From: an uncultured Christensenellaceae bacterium
Lineage (GTDB): Bacteria; Bacillota; Clostridia; Christensenellales; UBA3700
DNA: 64,000 bases
Assembly: GCA_910587685.1 (NCBI GenBank)
Contig: CAJUMY010000009.1
Coordinates: forward strand, 1-64,000
Reading direction: 5' to 3'
Below are positions 23,233 to 31,222 of this stretch, piece by piece. Numbering within the stretch: position 1 is the stretch's first letter; each line of letters begins with the position of its first letter. The notes under the pieces are model-generated. The model worked only from the letters and a program-made list of their open reading frames with translations. It was not told the DNA's origin and made no database searches. A program made the position numbers and the translations under genes.

Positions 23233-24798
23233 GTGAACAACAGACTGCTTATAACGAAAAAGAACTCGATATTCCATACTATCCCTTACGCGATATTCAC
23301 CGGTTTTGCATCGGGTATCGCGGTTTCGTTATACACTCTTTTCATCGAATACGCAAGTAAGTACTCTAACGCCCTATTCGCCCTTGCCGGCGAGAACCGC
23401 TGGTATATTTTTCTTATCGTCGGCATACTCGCATTGGCTTTTACTATATCTTCGCTGATGATAAGACTGAGCAACGTCTCGCGCGGAAGCGGAGTACCCC
23501 AAGCGATCGGGCTCTTAAGAGGATCTTTTATAATGAACGCCGTCAAGGGCTTTAGCGTGATGTTCGTCATAAGCGTCGTCGGAACGCTCGCAGGGCTCTC
23601 GCTCGGAAGCGAAGGACCCTCAATGCTTATAGGCGCGGCGACGGCGATGGCGGTATCGAAAATGTTCCCGATGTATACCCGTCAATACATGATAAGCGGC
23701 GGCGTAGGCGCAGGACTTGCAGTCGCGTTCAACGCTCCTCTATCGGGAACTGCTATCGTTCTCGAAGAAGGGCACAGACGCTTCTCCCCCGTCATCGCAT
23801 TCAATACAATGCTGACCGTATTTACAGCGGTAGTCACAGCTAACGTCATACTCGGAGAACGAATAATCATACCCGTTACCGATTTCAGCATATCTCTTAT
23901 AGATATTCCTTTCCTTATAATAACGGGAGTAGCCGTCGCATTGTTCGGAATACTGTTTAGCAAACTCATACTTATATTCAAAAAGGGCTACAAACGTCTG
24001 AAATTCAAAAGAGTCGATCTCAGATTTTTACCGCCGTTTATTCTCGCGCTTTTCGTAGGTCTCTTCTTACTGCCTGCAAGCGGCGGCGGTATATCGCTCA
24101 TAAAATCGCTCATAGACGGAAACTACGCAATAAAAATGCTTGTTATCCTCTTCGTCGTCAAACTGCTATTTACAACGCTGTCGACGAGTTCGGGAATTCC
24201 GGGCGGCATTTTCGTACCTATGCTCGCCGTAGGCGCGACGATCGGAGGCATACTTTCATCTCTTTTAGGATCATCCCTCGACGTGCACGCATCGCTCTTC
24301 ATAGTCGGCGCAATGGTAGCATTCTTTACGGCGGTATCGCACTCTTTCTTTACGGCAGTTTTGCTCGCCGTCGAACTCACTGGGAACATAATGTACGCTA
24401 TACCCGCTATAATAGTCTGCGGAACCGTTAAAATAATACTGCGTATAGTAAAGTCTCACGGACTGTACGACACGCTTTTGAAGCAAACCGTAAAAGACAA
24501 TACCGACGGATTCGAAGAAAAAACCACTTTCATAGCGTTTGTTCAAAAGAATTCGTTCTTAGACAGCCGACGTATCAACGACGTTATTCTCCCCGAAGGA
24601 GTCCGTCTTGTAAAACACGTCGACGAGAGCGATTCTCTCATAACGGAAAAGAACGCGAGAATATCGGCAAACGATATGCTTACCTTCGAGATAGAGACTC
24701 TTGACAACTTCTACGCTAAAAACGTGATACTGTCTCTCGCAACGTCCAAAAACAGAGACGACGAACTCGACGGCGTAAAGCCCAATATAATCCTTTGA
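23233..24798 (+). CDS. ClC-type chloride channel/transporter with C-terminal RCK_C-like domain
   Basis: 521-residue ClC family protein. The anion-pathway signatures are present: 'GSGVPQ', 'GSEGPSM' with the gating Glu, and 'GIPGGIFVPMLAVGA'. About ten membrane helices end near residue 405, followed by a cytosolic domain (about 430-505) resembling TrkA-C/RCK_C ('NSFLDSRRINDVILPEGVRL', then 'DMLTFEIE') rather than CBS. Whether it is a passive channel or H+/Cl- exchanger cannot be decided. GTG start with GGAG six bases upstream. No fluoride riboswitch was found in the 105 bases before it. Confidence 0.93.
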   Translation: MNNRLLITKKNSIFHTIPYAIFTGFASGIAVSLYTLFIEYASKYSNALFALAGENRWYIFLIVGILALAFTISSLMIRLSNVSRGSGVPQAIGLLRGSFIMNAVKGFSVMFVISVVGTLAGLSLGSEGPSMLIGAATAMAVSKMFPMYTRQYMISGGVGAGLAVAFNAPLSGTAIVLEEGHRRFSPVIAFNTMLTVFTAVVTANVILGERIIIPVTDFSISLIDIPFLIITGVAVALFGILFSKLILIFKKGYKRLKFKRVDLRFLPPFILALFVGLFLLPASGGGISLIKSLIDGNYAIKMLVILFVVKLLFTTLSTSSGIPGGIFVPMLAVGATIGGILSSLLGSSLDVHASLFIVGAMVAFFTAVSHSFFTAVLLAVELTGNIMYAIPAIIVCGTVKIILRIVKSHGLYDTLLKQTVKDNTDGFEEKTTFIAFVQKNSFLDSRRINDVILPEGVRLVKHVDESDSLITEKNARISANDMLTFEIETLDNFYAKNVILSLATSKNRDDELDGVKPNIIL

Positions 24799-24879
24799 AA
24801 AATAAATATATCCGTATAGTTGTCGCTAAAACGTACAAAACGCAGATTTTTGTGTTAGAATAAATATAGAGGTGGGAAT

Positions 24880-25251
24880 ATGAAATTCGTCGTGCTCGAC
24901 AAAACTTTCAATATCTGCAAACTTTCGTCGCCGGTAATAATATCCAATCCGTACAATTTTTTATCTCTGACAGCCGATTCGGTAACGCTCGTATGCCCCG
25001 AAGAAGATACTCCCGATAACGCTATCGAAATAATGCAGACGTGGTCTTGCATCGAGATAGTTGGCGTGAGTTCGATCAACGAATCGGGTATTATCTCGTC
25101 GTTATCCAAAATTCTCGCGTCAGGCAACGTTCCTATCTACGTTGTCTCGACTTTCGGCGCCGTATTCGTATTCATAGACAGCAACAGAATAATCAACGCT
25201 ATACAACTGCTTGAAGCGAACGGTCACAGTATCGAATCGCTGTCGTATTAA
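24880..25251 (+). CDS. ACT-domain (CASTOR-like) protein
   Basis: 123 residues forming a tandem ACT arrangement: an N-terminal half ('VVLDKTFNICKLSS', 'TLVCPEED') and a C-terminal ACT_7 half ('GVSSINESGIISSLSKILAS', 'IYVVSTFGAVFVFIDSN', 'AIQLLEANGH'). Such small proteins are presumed amino-acid sensors; no ligand is assigned. GAGGTGGGAAT precedes the ATG. It follows the ClC gene by 81 bases and ends before a terminator. Confidence 0.85.
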   Translation: MKFVVLDKTFNICKLSSPVIISNPYNFLSLTADSVTLVCPEEDTPDNAIEIMQTWSCIEIVGVSSINESGIISSLSKILASGNVPIYVVSTFGAVFVFIDSNRIINAIQLLEANGHSIESLSY

Positions 25252-25301
25252 ACACTATTGAGTAAGTTTTGAAAAAGAACGTCGATATTTTATAATAAAC
25301 C

Positions 25302-25337
25302 AAAGGCTTCCGATATGAGATGTACGGAAGCCTTTTT
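25302..25337 (+). terminator. Terminator after the ACT-domain gene
   Basis: 11-bp stem AAAGGCTTCCG / CGGAAGCCTTT with a 12-base loop, followed by thymines on the plus strand; the converging degV transcript ends 77 bases further right. Confidence 0.88.
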
Positions 25338-25413
25338 ATAATAATCGGTATTGTTAGGAAGTTTCGAAAGCGGGTTTATATCAATTCCTCCGCCGTTCGT
25401 CAAGATGCATGCT

Positions 25414-26286
25414 CTACGCCATTCTCTTATGACCGACAAAGAATACTCCGATAGTATCCGGACCGCAATGCGAACCGACAAGATACGTGAGAGGAACCGT
25501 TATGACGTCCTTATTAAACTTCGCCTTAAGCGCGGCGTTGAGCTCCTCTGCGTCCTTAAGACAACCCGAATGAGTGGTCATAATGAAATCGTTATTCTCG
25601 GGAATACAATACTTTTCTGTAAGCTCGAGGAGCGCCGATACGGCTTTTTTCTTTCCTCTTATTTTACTGACGACGTGATTCTTGCCTTTCGAATCGAGCA
25701 TGAGAAGCGGTCTTATTCCTATGAGAGTGCCGAGTATCGCCTGCGTCTTCGATATCCTTCCGCCCTTTTTTAACAATTCAAGATCTCCGATAAGATAGAA
25801 ATGGTTAAAATTGAGCTTATTATTCTCGAGCCACTCAGCCGCCTCTTCGACGCTCTTGCCTTCGCTCCGCATCTTGACCATATAATACGTCATGAGTCCC
25901 TGTCCCGCAGCGCCCGAAAGAGTATCTATAACTATTATCTTTCTATCGGGATACTTCTCCTTCATCTCGCCTCTTACTATGTTGCTGACGTTGTTGAAGC
26001 TGCCCGAAACGCCTCCCGAAAAGCTGATATAGAGAACGTCTTCGCCTTTTGAAAGATGTTTTTCAAAAAGCTCCGCCGCGTCTGCCATATCGGTCTGCGA
26101 CGTCGTCGGAACTCCGCCAGCTCTTATGAGATCGTAAAATTCGTCGTGCGGCATAGCGGTATCCCTGCCGTATTCCTTACCGTTGATCCTGAACGGCATC
26201 GAAGCTACGTCTATATCGTTCTCCTTGAAAAAACTCTCGGGCATATCGCACGCCATATCCGTTATAATTGCAAATTTGTTATCCAT
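25414..26286 (-). CDS. DegV family fatty-acid-binding protein
   Basis: 290 residues with DegV signatures: 'AIITDMACDMP' at the start, 'TTSQTDMADAAELFEKHL', the lipid-carboxylate motif 'ISFSGGVSGSFNN', 'VIDTLSGAAGQG', 'GDLELLKKGGRIS' and 'YLVGSHCGPDTIGVFFVG'. In Firmicutes DegV/FakB proteins present fatty acids to the FakA kinase; whether this copy does so is unknown as no fakA is nearby. It follows the tetR gene by 15 bases and is probably repressed by it. Confidence 0.92.
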   Translation of the reverse strand: MDNKFAIITDMACDMPESFFKENDIDVASMPFRINGKEYGRDTAMPHDEFYDLIRAGGVPTTSQTDMADAAELFEKHLSKGEDVLYISFSGGVSGSFNNVSNIVRGEMKEKYPDRKIIVIDTLSGAAGQGLMTYYMVKMRSEGKSVEEAAEWLENNKLNFNHFYLIGDLELLKKGGRISKTQAILGTLIGIRPLLMLDSKGKNHVVSKIRGKKKAVSALLELTEKYCIPENNDFIMTTHSGCLKDAEELNAALKAKFNKDVITVPLTYLVGSHCGPDTIGVFFVGHKRMA

Positions 26287-26301
26287 GATGATTTCCTTTC
26301 C

Positions 26302-26850
26302 TCACTCGAGAGGGCAAACTTTCTTAAATAGTTTGATAAGACCGTCAAGATCCGTATCAATGTCGATACCGAGTACGTTACGCAGAGTATATCCGTCGAT
26401 GAACGTCAATATGAGCTGCGCGAGCGCTTCGTTATACCTTGTCTTTTTGTAACCGTCGAGAGCGTCTATTATCTGTTTGTACCATTTGCGGTAACGCTCT
26501 CTTATCATAACCGCTACCTTTTCGTCCTGAGTTATTCCGTAGGTTATCAAAAGATAGTGTAACTTCGCAGTGCCTTTCTTTTCCTTAACGTGCTTCGTTA
26601 TACCCTTCGCTATAGCCTCTATCTTAATTCTTGCCGAAAATCTCTCGACCAGTACGTCTATCGCTCTTTGCGTATTATCTATATACCTTTCCGTTACGGC
26701 CTCTATGAGCTCCTCTTTCGATTCGAAATAGTAGTAAAGCGAGCTCTTACTGATGCCGACTTCTTTGGCTATATCGGATATACTGGTCTCGTTTGCCCCG
26801 TTTTCGAGAATCAATCTCTCGGTGGCGTCTAAAATTACGTCCTTTTGCAT
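26302..26850 (-). CDS. TetR family transcriptional repressor
   Basis: 182 residues. The N-terminal HTH is clear: 'DVILDATERLILENGANETS' then 'ISDIAKEVGISKSSLYYYFESKEELI'. The C-terminal ligand domain is generic. I start at the ATG at 26850 (MQKDVILDATERL), since the 32-residue upstream extension crosses the operator and promoter. A palindromic operator lies directly between the -10 box and the start codon, so autorepression is expected, with the downstream degV cotranscribed. A fatty acid or acyl-CoA ligand is a guess from that partner. Confidence 0.93.
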   Translation of the reverse strand: MQKDVILDATERLILENGANETSISDIAKEVGISKSSLYYYFESKEELIEAVTERYIDNTQRAIDVLVERFSARIKIEAIAKGITKHVKEKKGTAKLHYLLITYGITQDEKVAVMIRERYRKWYKQIIDALDGYKKTRYNEALAQLILTFIDGYTLRNVLGIDIDTDLDGLIKLFKKVCPLE

Positions 26851-26860
26851 ATTTCTCCGT

Positions 26861-26882
26861 TTACCGAACGACTGGTCGGTAA
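26861..26882 (-). promoter_or_regulatory. TetR-type palindromic operator
   Basis: TTACCGA and TCGGTAA arms flank a centre containing GACTGG; the whole resembles the ACCGACNNGTCGGT operators of TetR-family repressors. It sits just downstream of the -10 box, where bound repressor would block initiation. Confidence 0.8.
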
Positions 26883-26886
26883 CATA

Positions 26887-26915
26887 ATAATAACATTTAA
26901 GAAACGAAATGTCAA
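26887..26915 (-). promoter_or_regulatory. Promoter of the tetR-degV operon
   Basis: TTGACA at 26910-26915 and TATTAT at 26887-26892 on the minus strand with a 17-base spacer. Confidence 0.88.
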
Positions 26916-27124
26916 GACCGTTATAATAATATTTCGGTAATATCAATGTAAAATATTTGTCGAAATAATTTTACGTATCTTATCTTATTCTATCGAAGTA
27001 TATGCGATATGTATTATCGTTTATAATATATGCTTTCGATCGCGAAGGCATCTTGTCATCTTTCAATAAACCGAGAACTATTATACGGCAAGCATCAAAA
27101 CTATTATCAATTAATTGCCGAAAA

Positions 27125-27157
27125 CAAATAAAGCCTTTTAAAACACTTAAAAGACTT
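27125..27157 (-). terminator. Terminator after the 45-aa gene
   Basis: On the minus strand an 11-bp stem AAGTCTTTTAA / TTAAAAGGCTT (one wobble) with a five-base loop, followed by TATTTG. It lies 57 bases after the small gene's stop codon and supports that gene being a real transcript. The 26916-27124 stretch to its right and left holds nothing recognisable. Confidence 0.65.
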
Positions 27158-27213
27158 CTTTATCGTCGCATAAAGCGAAATCAATGAAAATCATGGAATC
27201 TACCGCCTTTATT

Positions 27214-27351
27214 TCAGATATTGTCCTCTATATCGTTCTTCTCGTCTTTGAGACTCATCTGATGGTTGGCTTTGTCAACGCCTCTCGGCTTGATCCTTTC
27301 GTTTCCCTCTTTCCACTTTGCCGTTTCGTTATTTTTTTTAGTATTCTTCAT
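27214..27351 (-). CDS. Small hydrophilic protein (45 aa), unknown function
   Basis: A 45-codon frame with AGAGGAAA seven bases before its ATG. It begins 'MKNTKKNNETAKWKEG' and continues 'NERIKPRGVDKANHQMSLKD'; it is strongly charged, lacks hydrophobic segments and is probably disordered. It resembles the short Lys/Asn/Glu-rich proteins scattered in clostridial genomes, but I cannot name a family. A terminator-like hairpin follows. The antisense 89-codon frame has no ribosome site and looks like a shadow. Confidence 0.65.
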   Translation of the reverse strand: MKNTKKNNETAKWKEGNERIKPRGVDKANHQMSLKDEKNDIEDNI

Positions 27352-27566
27352 GAAACTTTCCTCTATTTTTTCAAGTTTGATTTTATTATTTGCAAAATAA
27401 GGAAAAGTATTCGTAAAATAGTTTTAATGAAAATCGCGATCTTAACGTTATAATACTCTTATACACGCGATCGAGACGTCAATCAGAATTATTGTCTTTG
27501 ATAATATTCGTCATGATAAGGTATATCGTCGTTAAATATATTCAAGAGTTTGTAATGATAAACATA

Positions 27567-27596
27567 TAAAAACGCTCCTTGAAGTCCAAGGAGCGT
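27567..27596 (-). terminator. Terminator of the mtrB-pfkA-pfp operon
   Basis: On the minus strand the 10-bp stem ACGCTCCTTG / CAAGGAGCGT with a five-base loop is followed by TTTTTA, about 33 bases after the pfp stop. Confidence 0.93.
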
Positions 27597-27628
27597 CTTA
27601 CTATCATTTAGACAGTCAACACGGTATA

Positions 27629-28879
27629 TTACTTCTTAGCGCTGACCTTTTTGAGCTTTGCGAATCTCGGAAGTCCGTCTTCTTTCACCATATTCGGTTC
27701 GCCCTGAATGAGCGGAAGAGCGTACTTGACGAACTCGTCGGAAAGATTAGTACCGTTCTCGGTGATCCACTCGAGCGGAACTTTCTTTTCGGTATTCGCG
27801 ACAAGATTAAGATCGAGAACGTCGTATTTGCACTCGTAGCTGCCCGACGACATATCTCTTACGAAAATGACCATCTTATCGGTCATACCGTCGCAAGCGC
27901 ATTTGACCGCGGTAGCTCCCGCATTGAACGCCTCTTCGATATCTCTGCCCGAAGCAACGTGCGCGCCGCATCTCTGCATAAGACTGAACTCGATACCTCT
28001 CGTCTTGCAACCGAACTTCTCTTTGCAAAGGTTAGCGAGAGTAGTAGCGATACCGCCGAGCTGAGCGTGACCGAACGCGTCCTTTGAAAGATTCTCCGCG
28101 AACTTCTCCGCGATGAGAACGCCGTCTTTATCGTGGATACCCTCGGATACAACGACGAGACACTTGCCCTTATTCTCGTCCATCTTCACCTTGACGTCGG
28201 CAAGGAACTTCTCTATATCGAAATCAACTTCAGGGAGATAGATAAGGTCTGCGCCGTGACCCTTTGCTCCTGCAAGAGCCGCGGAAGCAGTTATCCAACC
28301 GGCGTTACGACCCATAGCCTCGATGACGGTTATCATCGGAGTATCATAAACGTTAGCGTCCTGCTTTATCTCCATAACGGTTGTAGCAACGTACTTAGCC
28401 GCGCTACCGAAACCTGGACAGTGATCCGTACCGAAAAGATCGTTATCTATCGTCTTTGGCACGCCCATGACTCTGCATTCCCAACCGGAATTCGCCATGA
28501 ACTTGCTTATCTTGTTACATGTATCCATAGAGTCGTTACCGCCGTTATAGAAGAAATATCTTATATCGTACTTCTTGAATACCTCGAGCAATCTCTTGTA
28601 ATCGGTATCGTCGACCGTTACGTCCTTGAGCTTATATCTTACAGAACCGAGCGAAGACGACGGAGTATTCTTGAGAAGCTCGAGCTCCTTTATATCCTCC
28701 ATACCCATATCGTAAAAATCTTCGTCGAGTATACCTCTTATTCCGTGAGCCGCGCCGTATACCTTAGTGATATTCTCCTGCTTTAACGCCTCGATGAACA
28801 CGCCTGCCGCGCTCGCATTGATAACCGAAGTCGGTCCTCCGGACTGACCGAACATACACGCACCTTTAAGTACTCCCAT
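27629..28879 (-). CDS. pfp: Phosphofructokinase, probably pyrophosphate-dependent
   Basis: Phosphorylates fructose 6-phosphate, probably with pyrophosphate, in a reversible reaction. The 416 residues fit the longer PFK group. The phosphoryl-donor motif is 'GGNDS' (Asp where ATP enzymes have Gly) and the catalytic loop is 'PKTIDND' (Lys where ATP enzymes have Gly); both exchanges are the recognised marks of PPi dependence. 'MGRNAGWITASAALA' and 'GHAQLGG' are also typical of this group. It lies 87 bases after the ATP-type pfkA in the same operon, giving the cell both donor types. Donor use is inferred from motifs only. Confidence 0.9.
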   Translation of the reverse strand: MGVLKGACMFGQSGGPTSVINASAAGVFIEALKQENITKVYGAAHGIRGILDEDFYDMGMEDIKELELLKNTPSSSLGSVRYKLKDVTVDDTDYKRLLEVFKKYDIRYFFYNGGNDSMDTCNKISKFMANSGWECRVMGVPKTIDNDLFGTDHCPGFGSAAKYVATTVMEIKQDANVYDTPMITVIEAMGRNAGWITASAALAGAKGHGADLIYLPEVDFDIEKFLADVKVKMDENKGKCLVVVSEGIHDKDGVLIAEKFAENLSKDAFGHAQLGGIATTLANLCKEKFGCKTRGIEFSLMQRCGAHVASGRDIEEAFNAGATAVKCACDGMTDKMVIFVRDMSSGSYECKYDVLDLNLVANTEKKVPLEWITENGTNLSDEFVKYALPLIQGEPNMVKEDGLPRFAKLKKVSAKK

Positions 28880-28966
28880 TTGTTACCTCCGTATAAAGTG
28901 TAAATTATTGTATTTTTGATAAAAAGCTATATATCTTATATATGTAGCTGTATTTCGCTATGTTTA

Positions 28967-29941
28967 TTATAGACTGAGTATCTTTGCATCCTCGTAGAGT
29001 TTCTCGTTGAAAACCTCTTTTTCAGCAAGCGCCTCGTCTATGTCCTCGTCTATTATCTTGTTATTTCTGATACCGACGACTCTCTTAGTCTTTCCTTCCA
29101 TGATGAGCTCGACGGCTCTTACGCCGAACTCTGCGCCGAGCAGTCTGTCCTGCATCGTCGGAGTACCTCCTCTCTGTATGTGTCCGAGCCTAGTCGTACG
29201 AAGCGAAGCAAGATTCTTGCCGATACGGTAGTCGATCATTATTTTGAGTTCCTCCGCGCTGCATACTCCCTCGGCAAGAACTATTATATCCGACGATTTC
29301 CCGTTTTCGAGATTTTCCTTGATCCTCTTGCAGACGTCCTCGATATCGAGCCCCATCTCGGGAGTAAGTATTATCTCCGCTCCGCCGGAAATACCCGCGT
29401 AGAGAGCTATATCTCCGCATTTTCTTCCCATGACCTCGATAATGCTTACTCTGTCGTGCGAGGTCATCGTGTCTCTAAGATTGTTGATCGCGTTGAGAAC
29501 GGTGTTGACCGCGGTATCGAATCCCAGCGTATAGTCGGTATAATGAAGATCGTTATCGATAGTTCCCGGTATTCCTATGGTATTGATACCGAAATTGTTC
29601 GAAAGATCCTGCGCGCCTCTGAAAGAGCCGTTACCGCCGATGACGACGAGCGCCTCAATGCCGTATTTTTTGAGAGTTTCAGCTCCCTTTTTCTGCCCTT
29701 CGAGCGTCGTGAACTCGGGACAGCGGGCAGTCTTGAGGATCGTGCCTCCCCTTTGTATGATGTCCGAAACGGATCTCTTATTCATAGGAGTTACCATATC
29801 GTTGATGAGTCCTACGAATCCTTTTTCTATTGCGAAAACTTCAAGACCGTTGTATATTGCGGATCTTGTCACGGCTCTTATCGCCGCGTTCATTCCGGGA
29901 GCGTCTCCTCCGCTGGTAAGTATACCTATCTTTTTGATCAT
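28967..29941 (-). CDS. pfkA: ATP-dependent 6-phosphofructokinase
   Basis: Committed step of glycolysis. The 324 residues match the bacterial PfkA length, starting 'KKIGILTSGGDAPGMNAAIR'. The donor site reads 'GGNGSFRGA' and the catalytic loop 'PGTIDND', both with the Gly typical of ATP enzymes. 'MGRKCGDIALYAGISGGAE' and 'TRLGHIQRGGTPTMQDRLLG' complete the family set. GAGGAAATAATTT precedes the ATG. It follows the TRAP homolog by 26 bases. In many Clostridia pfkA lies directly after dnaE; here mtrB and a GNAT pair intervene. Confidence 0.96.
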   Translation of the reverse strand: MIKKIGILTSGGDAPGMNAAIRAVTRSAIYNGLEVFAIEKGFVGLINDMVTPMNKRSVSDIIQRGGTILKTARCPEFTTLEGQKKGAETLKKYGIEALVVIGGNGSFRGAQDLSNNFGINTIGIPGTIDNDLHYTDYTLGFDTAVNTVLNAINNLRDTMTSHDRVSIIEVMGRKCGDIALYAGISGGAEIILTPEMGLDIEDVCKRIKENLENGKSSDIIVLAEGVCSAEELKIMIDYRIGKNLASLRTTRLGHIQRGGTPTMQDRLLGAEFGVRAVELIMEGKTKRVVGIRNNKIIDEDIDEALAEKEVFNEKLYEDAKILSL

Positions 29942-29967
29942 AAATTATTTCCTCAGCAAATTCCTTG

Positions 29968-30201
29968 TTATTTCTCGCTCTTTACTATACCGTGCTTGGT
30001 ATATATCTCGGCGTTTCCGCGGATCTTGACAGCCGATGTCTTCTCCGTGAATTGCAATATGATCACTTCTCCCTTATCTAGCATCTCGGTATGGTGCGGA
30101 CGCGTCTCCGTTCCTCTCGTCATGCCTATTATCTGTACGTTGGGCGCAAGCGCCTTTACTACAACGTATTCGCCTATCATACTTGCCGTTTCGTCAGCCA
30201 T
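29968..30201 (-). CDS. mtrB: trp RNA-binding attenuation protein (TRAP) homolog
   Basis: 77 residues, the size of Bacillus TRAP, whose 11-mer ring binds (G/U)AG repeats when loaded with tryptophan. 'GMTRGTETRPHHTE', 'LDKGEVIILQFTEKTSAVKI' and the ending 'KSEK' align without gaps to the recalled B. subtilis protein. Of the three RNA-binding residues Lys37, Lys56 and Arg58, the last two are kept ('AVKIRG') but Lys37 appears as Met ('HHTEMLDKG'). Start is the ATG at 30201, with GAGAGG nine bases upstream; the 14-residue upstream extension is not used. First gene of mtrB-pfkA-pfp. No trp operon or anti-TRAP gene is in the window. Confidence 0.92.
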   Translation of the reverse strand: MADETASMIGEYVVVKALAPNVQIIGMTRGTETRPHHTEMLDKGEVIILQFTEKTSAVKIRGNAEIYTKHGIVKSEK

Positions 30202-30233
30202 ATCCAAAAACCTCTCTCTTTTCACTCCTAATG

Positions 30234-30262
30234 AGTATATCAAAAACGCGATACTTTTACAA
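30234..30262 (-). promoter_or_regulatory. Promoter of mtrB-pfkA-pfp
   Basis: TTGTAA at 30257-30262 and TATACT at 30234-30239 on the minus strand with a 17-base spacer. The short 5' UTR holds a few GAG/UAG triplets but not the long regular array a TRAP site needs. Confidence 0.8.
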
Positions 30263-30465
30263 GTGATTTGATCAATTTGAACGCCAATTTACATCGATGT
30301 TCATAAAAATAATTAAAATTTTTAGATTTCGTCTGATTTACGCGCTTACGCATATGTATTAAACAAGACGCAAATCTATGATATATTTCAAATCTCAACA
30401 ATAAACAAAAAATATGATCTGAAGACGCTTTAGGTATTACCGCAAAAAACATGGCATATAATCTA

Positions 30466-30494
30466 TTGACAATAGGAACAATTTGAGGTATCAT
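30466..30494 (+). promoter_or_regulatory. Promoter of the GNAT toxin-antitoxin pair
   Basis: TTGACA at 30466-30471 and TATCAT at 30489-30494 with a 17-base spacer, 36 bases before the antitoxin start. TTGACAATAGGAACAA contains a short TTG/CAA dyad that might bind an autoregulator. Confidence 0.85.
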
Positions 30495-30529
30495 ATATGT
30501 GTAAAGAAAACATTAAGGAGAAAAAAAGT

Positions 30530-30700
30530 ATGGCAACGCTTACAAAATCGAGAGAATATATCGTACCGAAAAAAGATACCGATTTTCAAAAGAAAGAAAC
30601 GGCTTCTTTTACTAGATTCAATGAAATTGTCAATTCAAAAAGTTCGTCTACCGATTTAAGCGCCATAGATAGATTTTTGAATGACAAAAATTCAAAGTGA
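30530..30700 (+). CDS. Putative antitoxin of a GNAT toxin-antitoxin pair
   Basis: 56 residues, starting 'MATLTKSREYIVPKKDTDFQ' and ending 'LSAIDRFLNDKNSK'. AAGGAG lies nine bases before this ATG; the eleven-residue upstream extension has no ribosome site. It is polar and probably partly unfolded, with no clear ribbon-helix-helix fold, so the antitoxin role rests on position: small gene directly upstream of, and overlapping by 20 bases, a TacT-like acetyltransferase under one promoter. Base composition is visibly more AT-rich than the flanking housekeeping genes. Confidence 0.7.
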   Translation: MATLTKSREYIVPKKDTDFQKKETASFTRFNEIVNSKSSSTDLSAIDRFLNDKNSK

Positions 30701-31190
30701 ACAATTTTTTATAGTTTCATACGATAAGAAAAAGTATTTTCATATTATTGAGGATTTTAACTGCGGAGTTGAAACCCTCAATAAATTTTTAAAAGAGCTT
30801 CCCTCTCATTATTGCAGCGGATTGCTATTCATGCAACGGGATCAAAAAGGACATGAAAAAATACTAGCGTATTGCGCATACAGATGTTACTCGATCAAAA
30901 TTGAAGACGACGTATACCCTGCAATTGAAATAAGAGGATTTGCAAGAGACCAATGTGTTAAAGGCAAAAACATCGGCAAACTTTTTCTCGCAAACGTCTT
31001 CAAATTTTTCGAATACATATCCAAAAACCTCATATCCGCAAAGTATATATGTTTACACGCAATAAATACTCCTGAAATCATATCGTTTTATGAATATTTC
31101 GGTTTTCAGCGAATATCGTCGGATACCGTGATTTTAGAAGACGGTTTTAATGAAGAATGTGTTCCTATGTTTGTAGCGATTTCCAAATGA
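30681..31190 (+). CDS. GNAT acetyltransferase, TacT/AtaT-like toxin candidate
   Basis: 169 residues. The N-terminal 'FNCGVETLNKFLKE' is the 'F-x-C/S-G-x-x-x-L-x-x-W/F-L' pattern typical of TacT-like toxins that acetylate aminoacyl-tRNA. The core GNAT region 'IEIRGFARDQCVKGKNIGKLF' includes the acetyl-CoA loop in a variant Q/K-G-K-N-I-G-K form, and 'YICLHAINTPEIISFYEYFGF' is the C-terminal motif. Overlap with the preceding small gene and AT-rich composition fit a transferred type II toxin-antitoxin unit. An ordinary acetyltransferase is the alternative. Confidence 0.8.
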   Translation: MTKIQSEQFFIVSYDKKKYFHIIEDFNCGVETLNKFLKELPSHYCSGLLFMQRDQKGHEKILAYCAYRCYSIKIEDDVYPAIEIRGFARDQCVKGKNIGKLFLANVFKFFEYISKNLISAKYICLHAINTPEIISFYEYFGFQRISSDTVILEDGFNEECVPMFVAISK

Positions 31191-31222
31191 ACGGTCAAAC
31201 TAAGGTCTCGCGATTATAATAG

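Noticed and set aside
27184..27453. Plus-strand hydrophobic frame of 89 codons
   Set aside because: No ribosome site and composition of a complement of a Lys/Glu-rich frame; the opposite-strand 45-residue gene has the better start signals.
30196..30240. TRAP binding site in the mtrB 5' UTR
   Set aside because: Only about four irregular GAG/UAG triplets are present, not the roughly 9-11 evenly spaced repeats needed.
30202..30243. Fourteen-residue N-terminal extension of TRAP
   Set aside because: It begins at the -10 box, before the expected transcript start; the ATG at 30201 has the ribosome site and gives the normal TRAP length.
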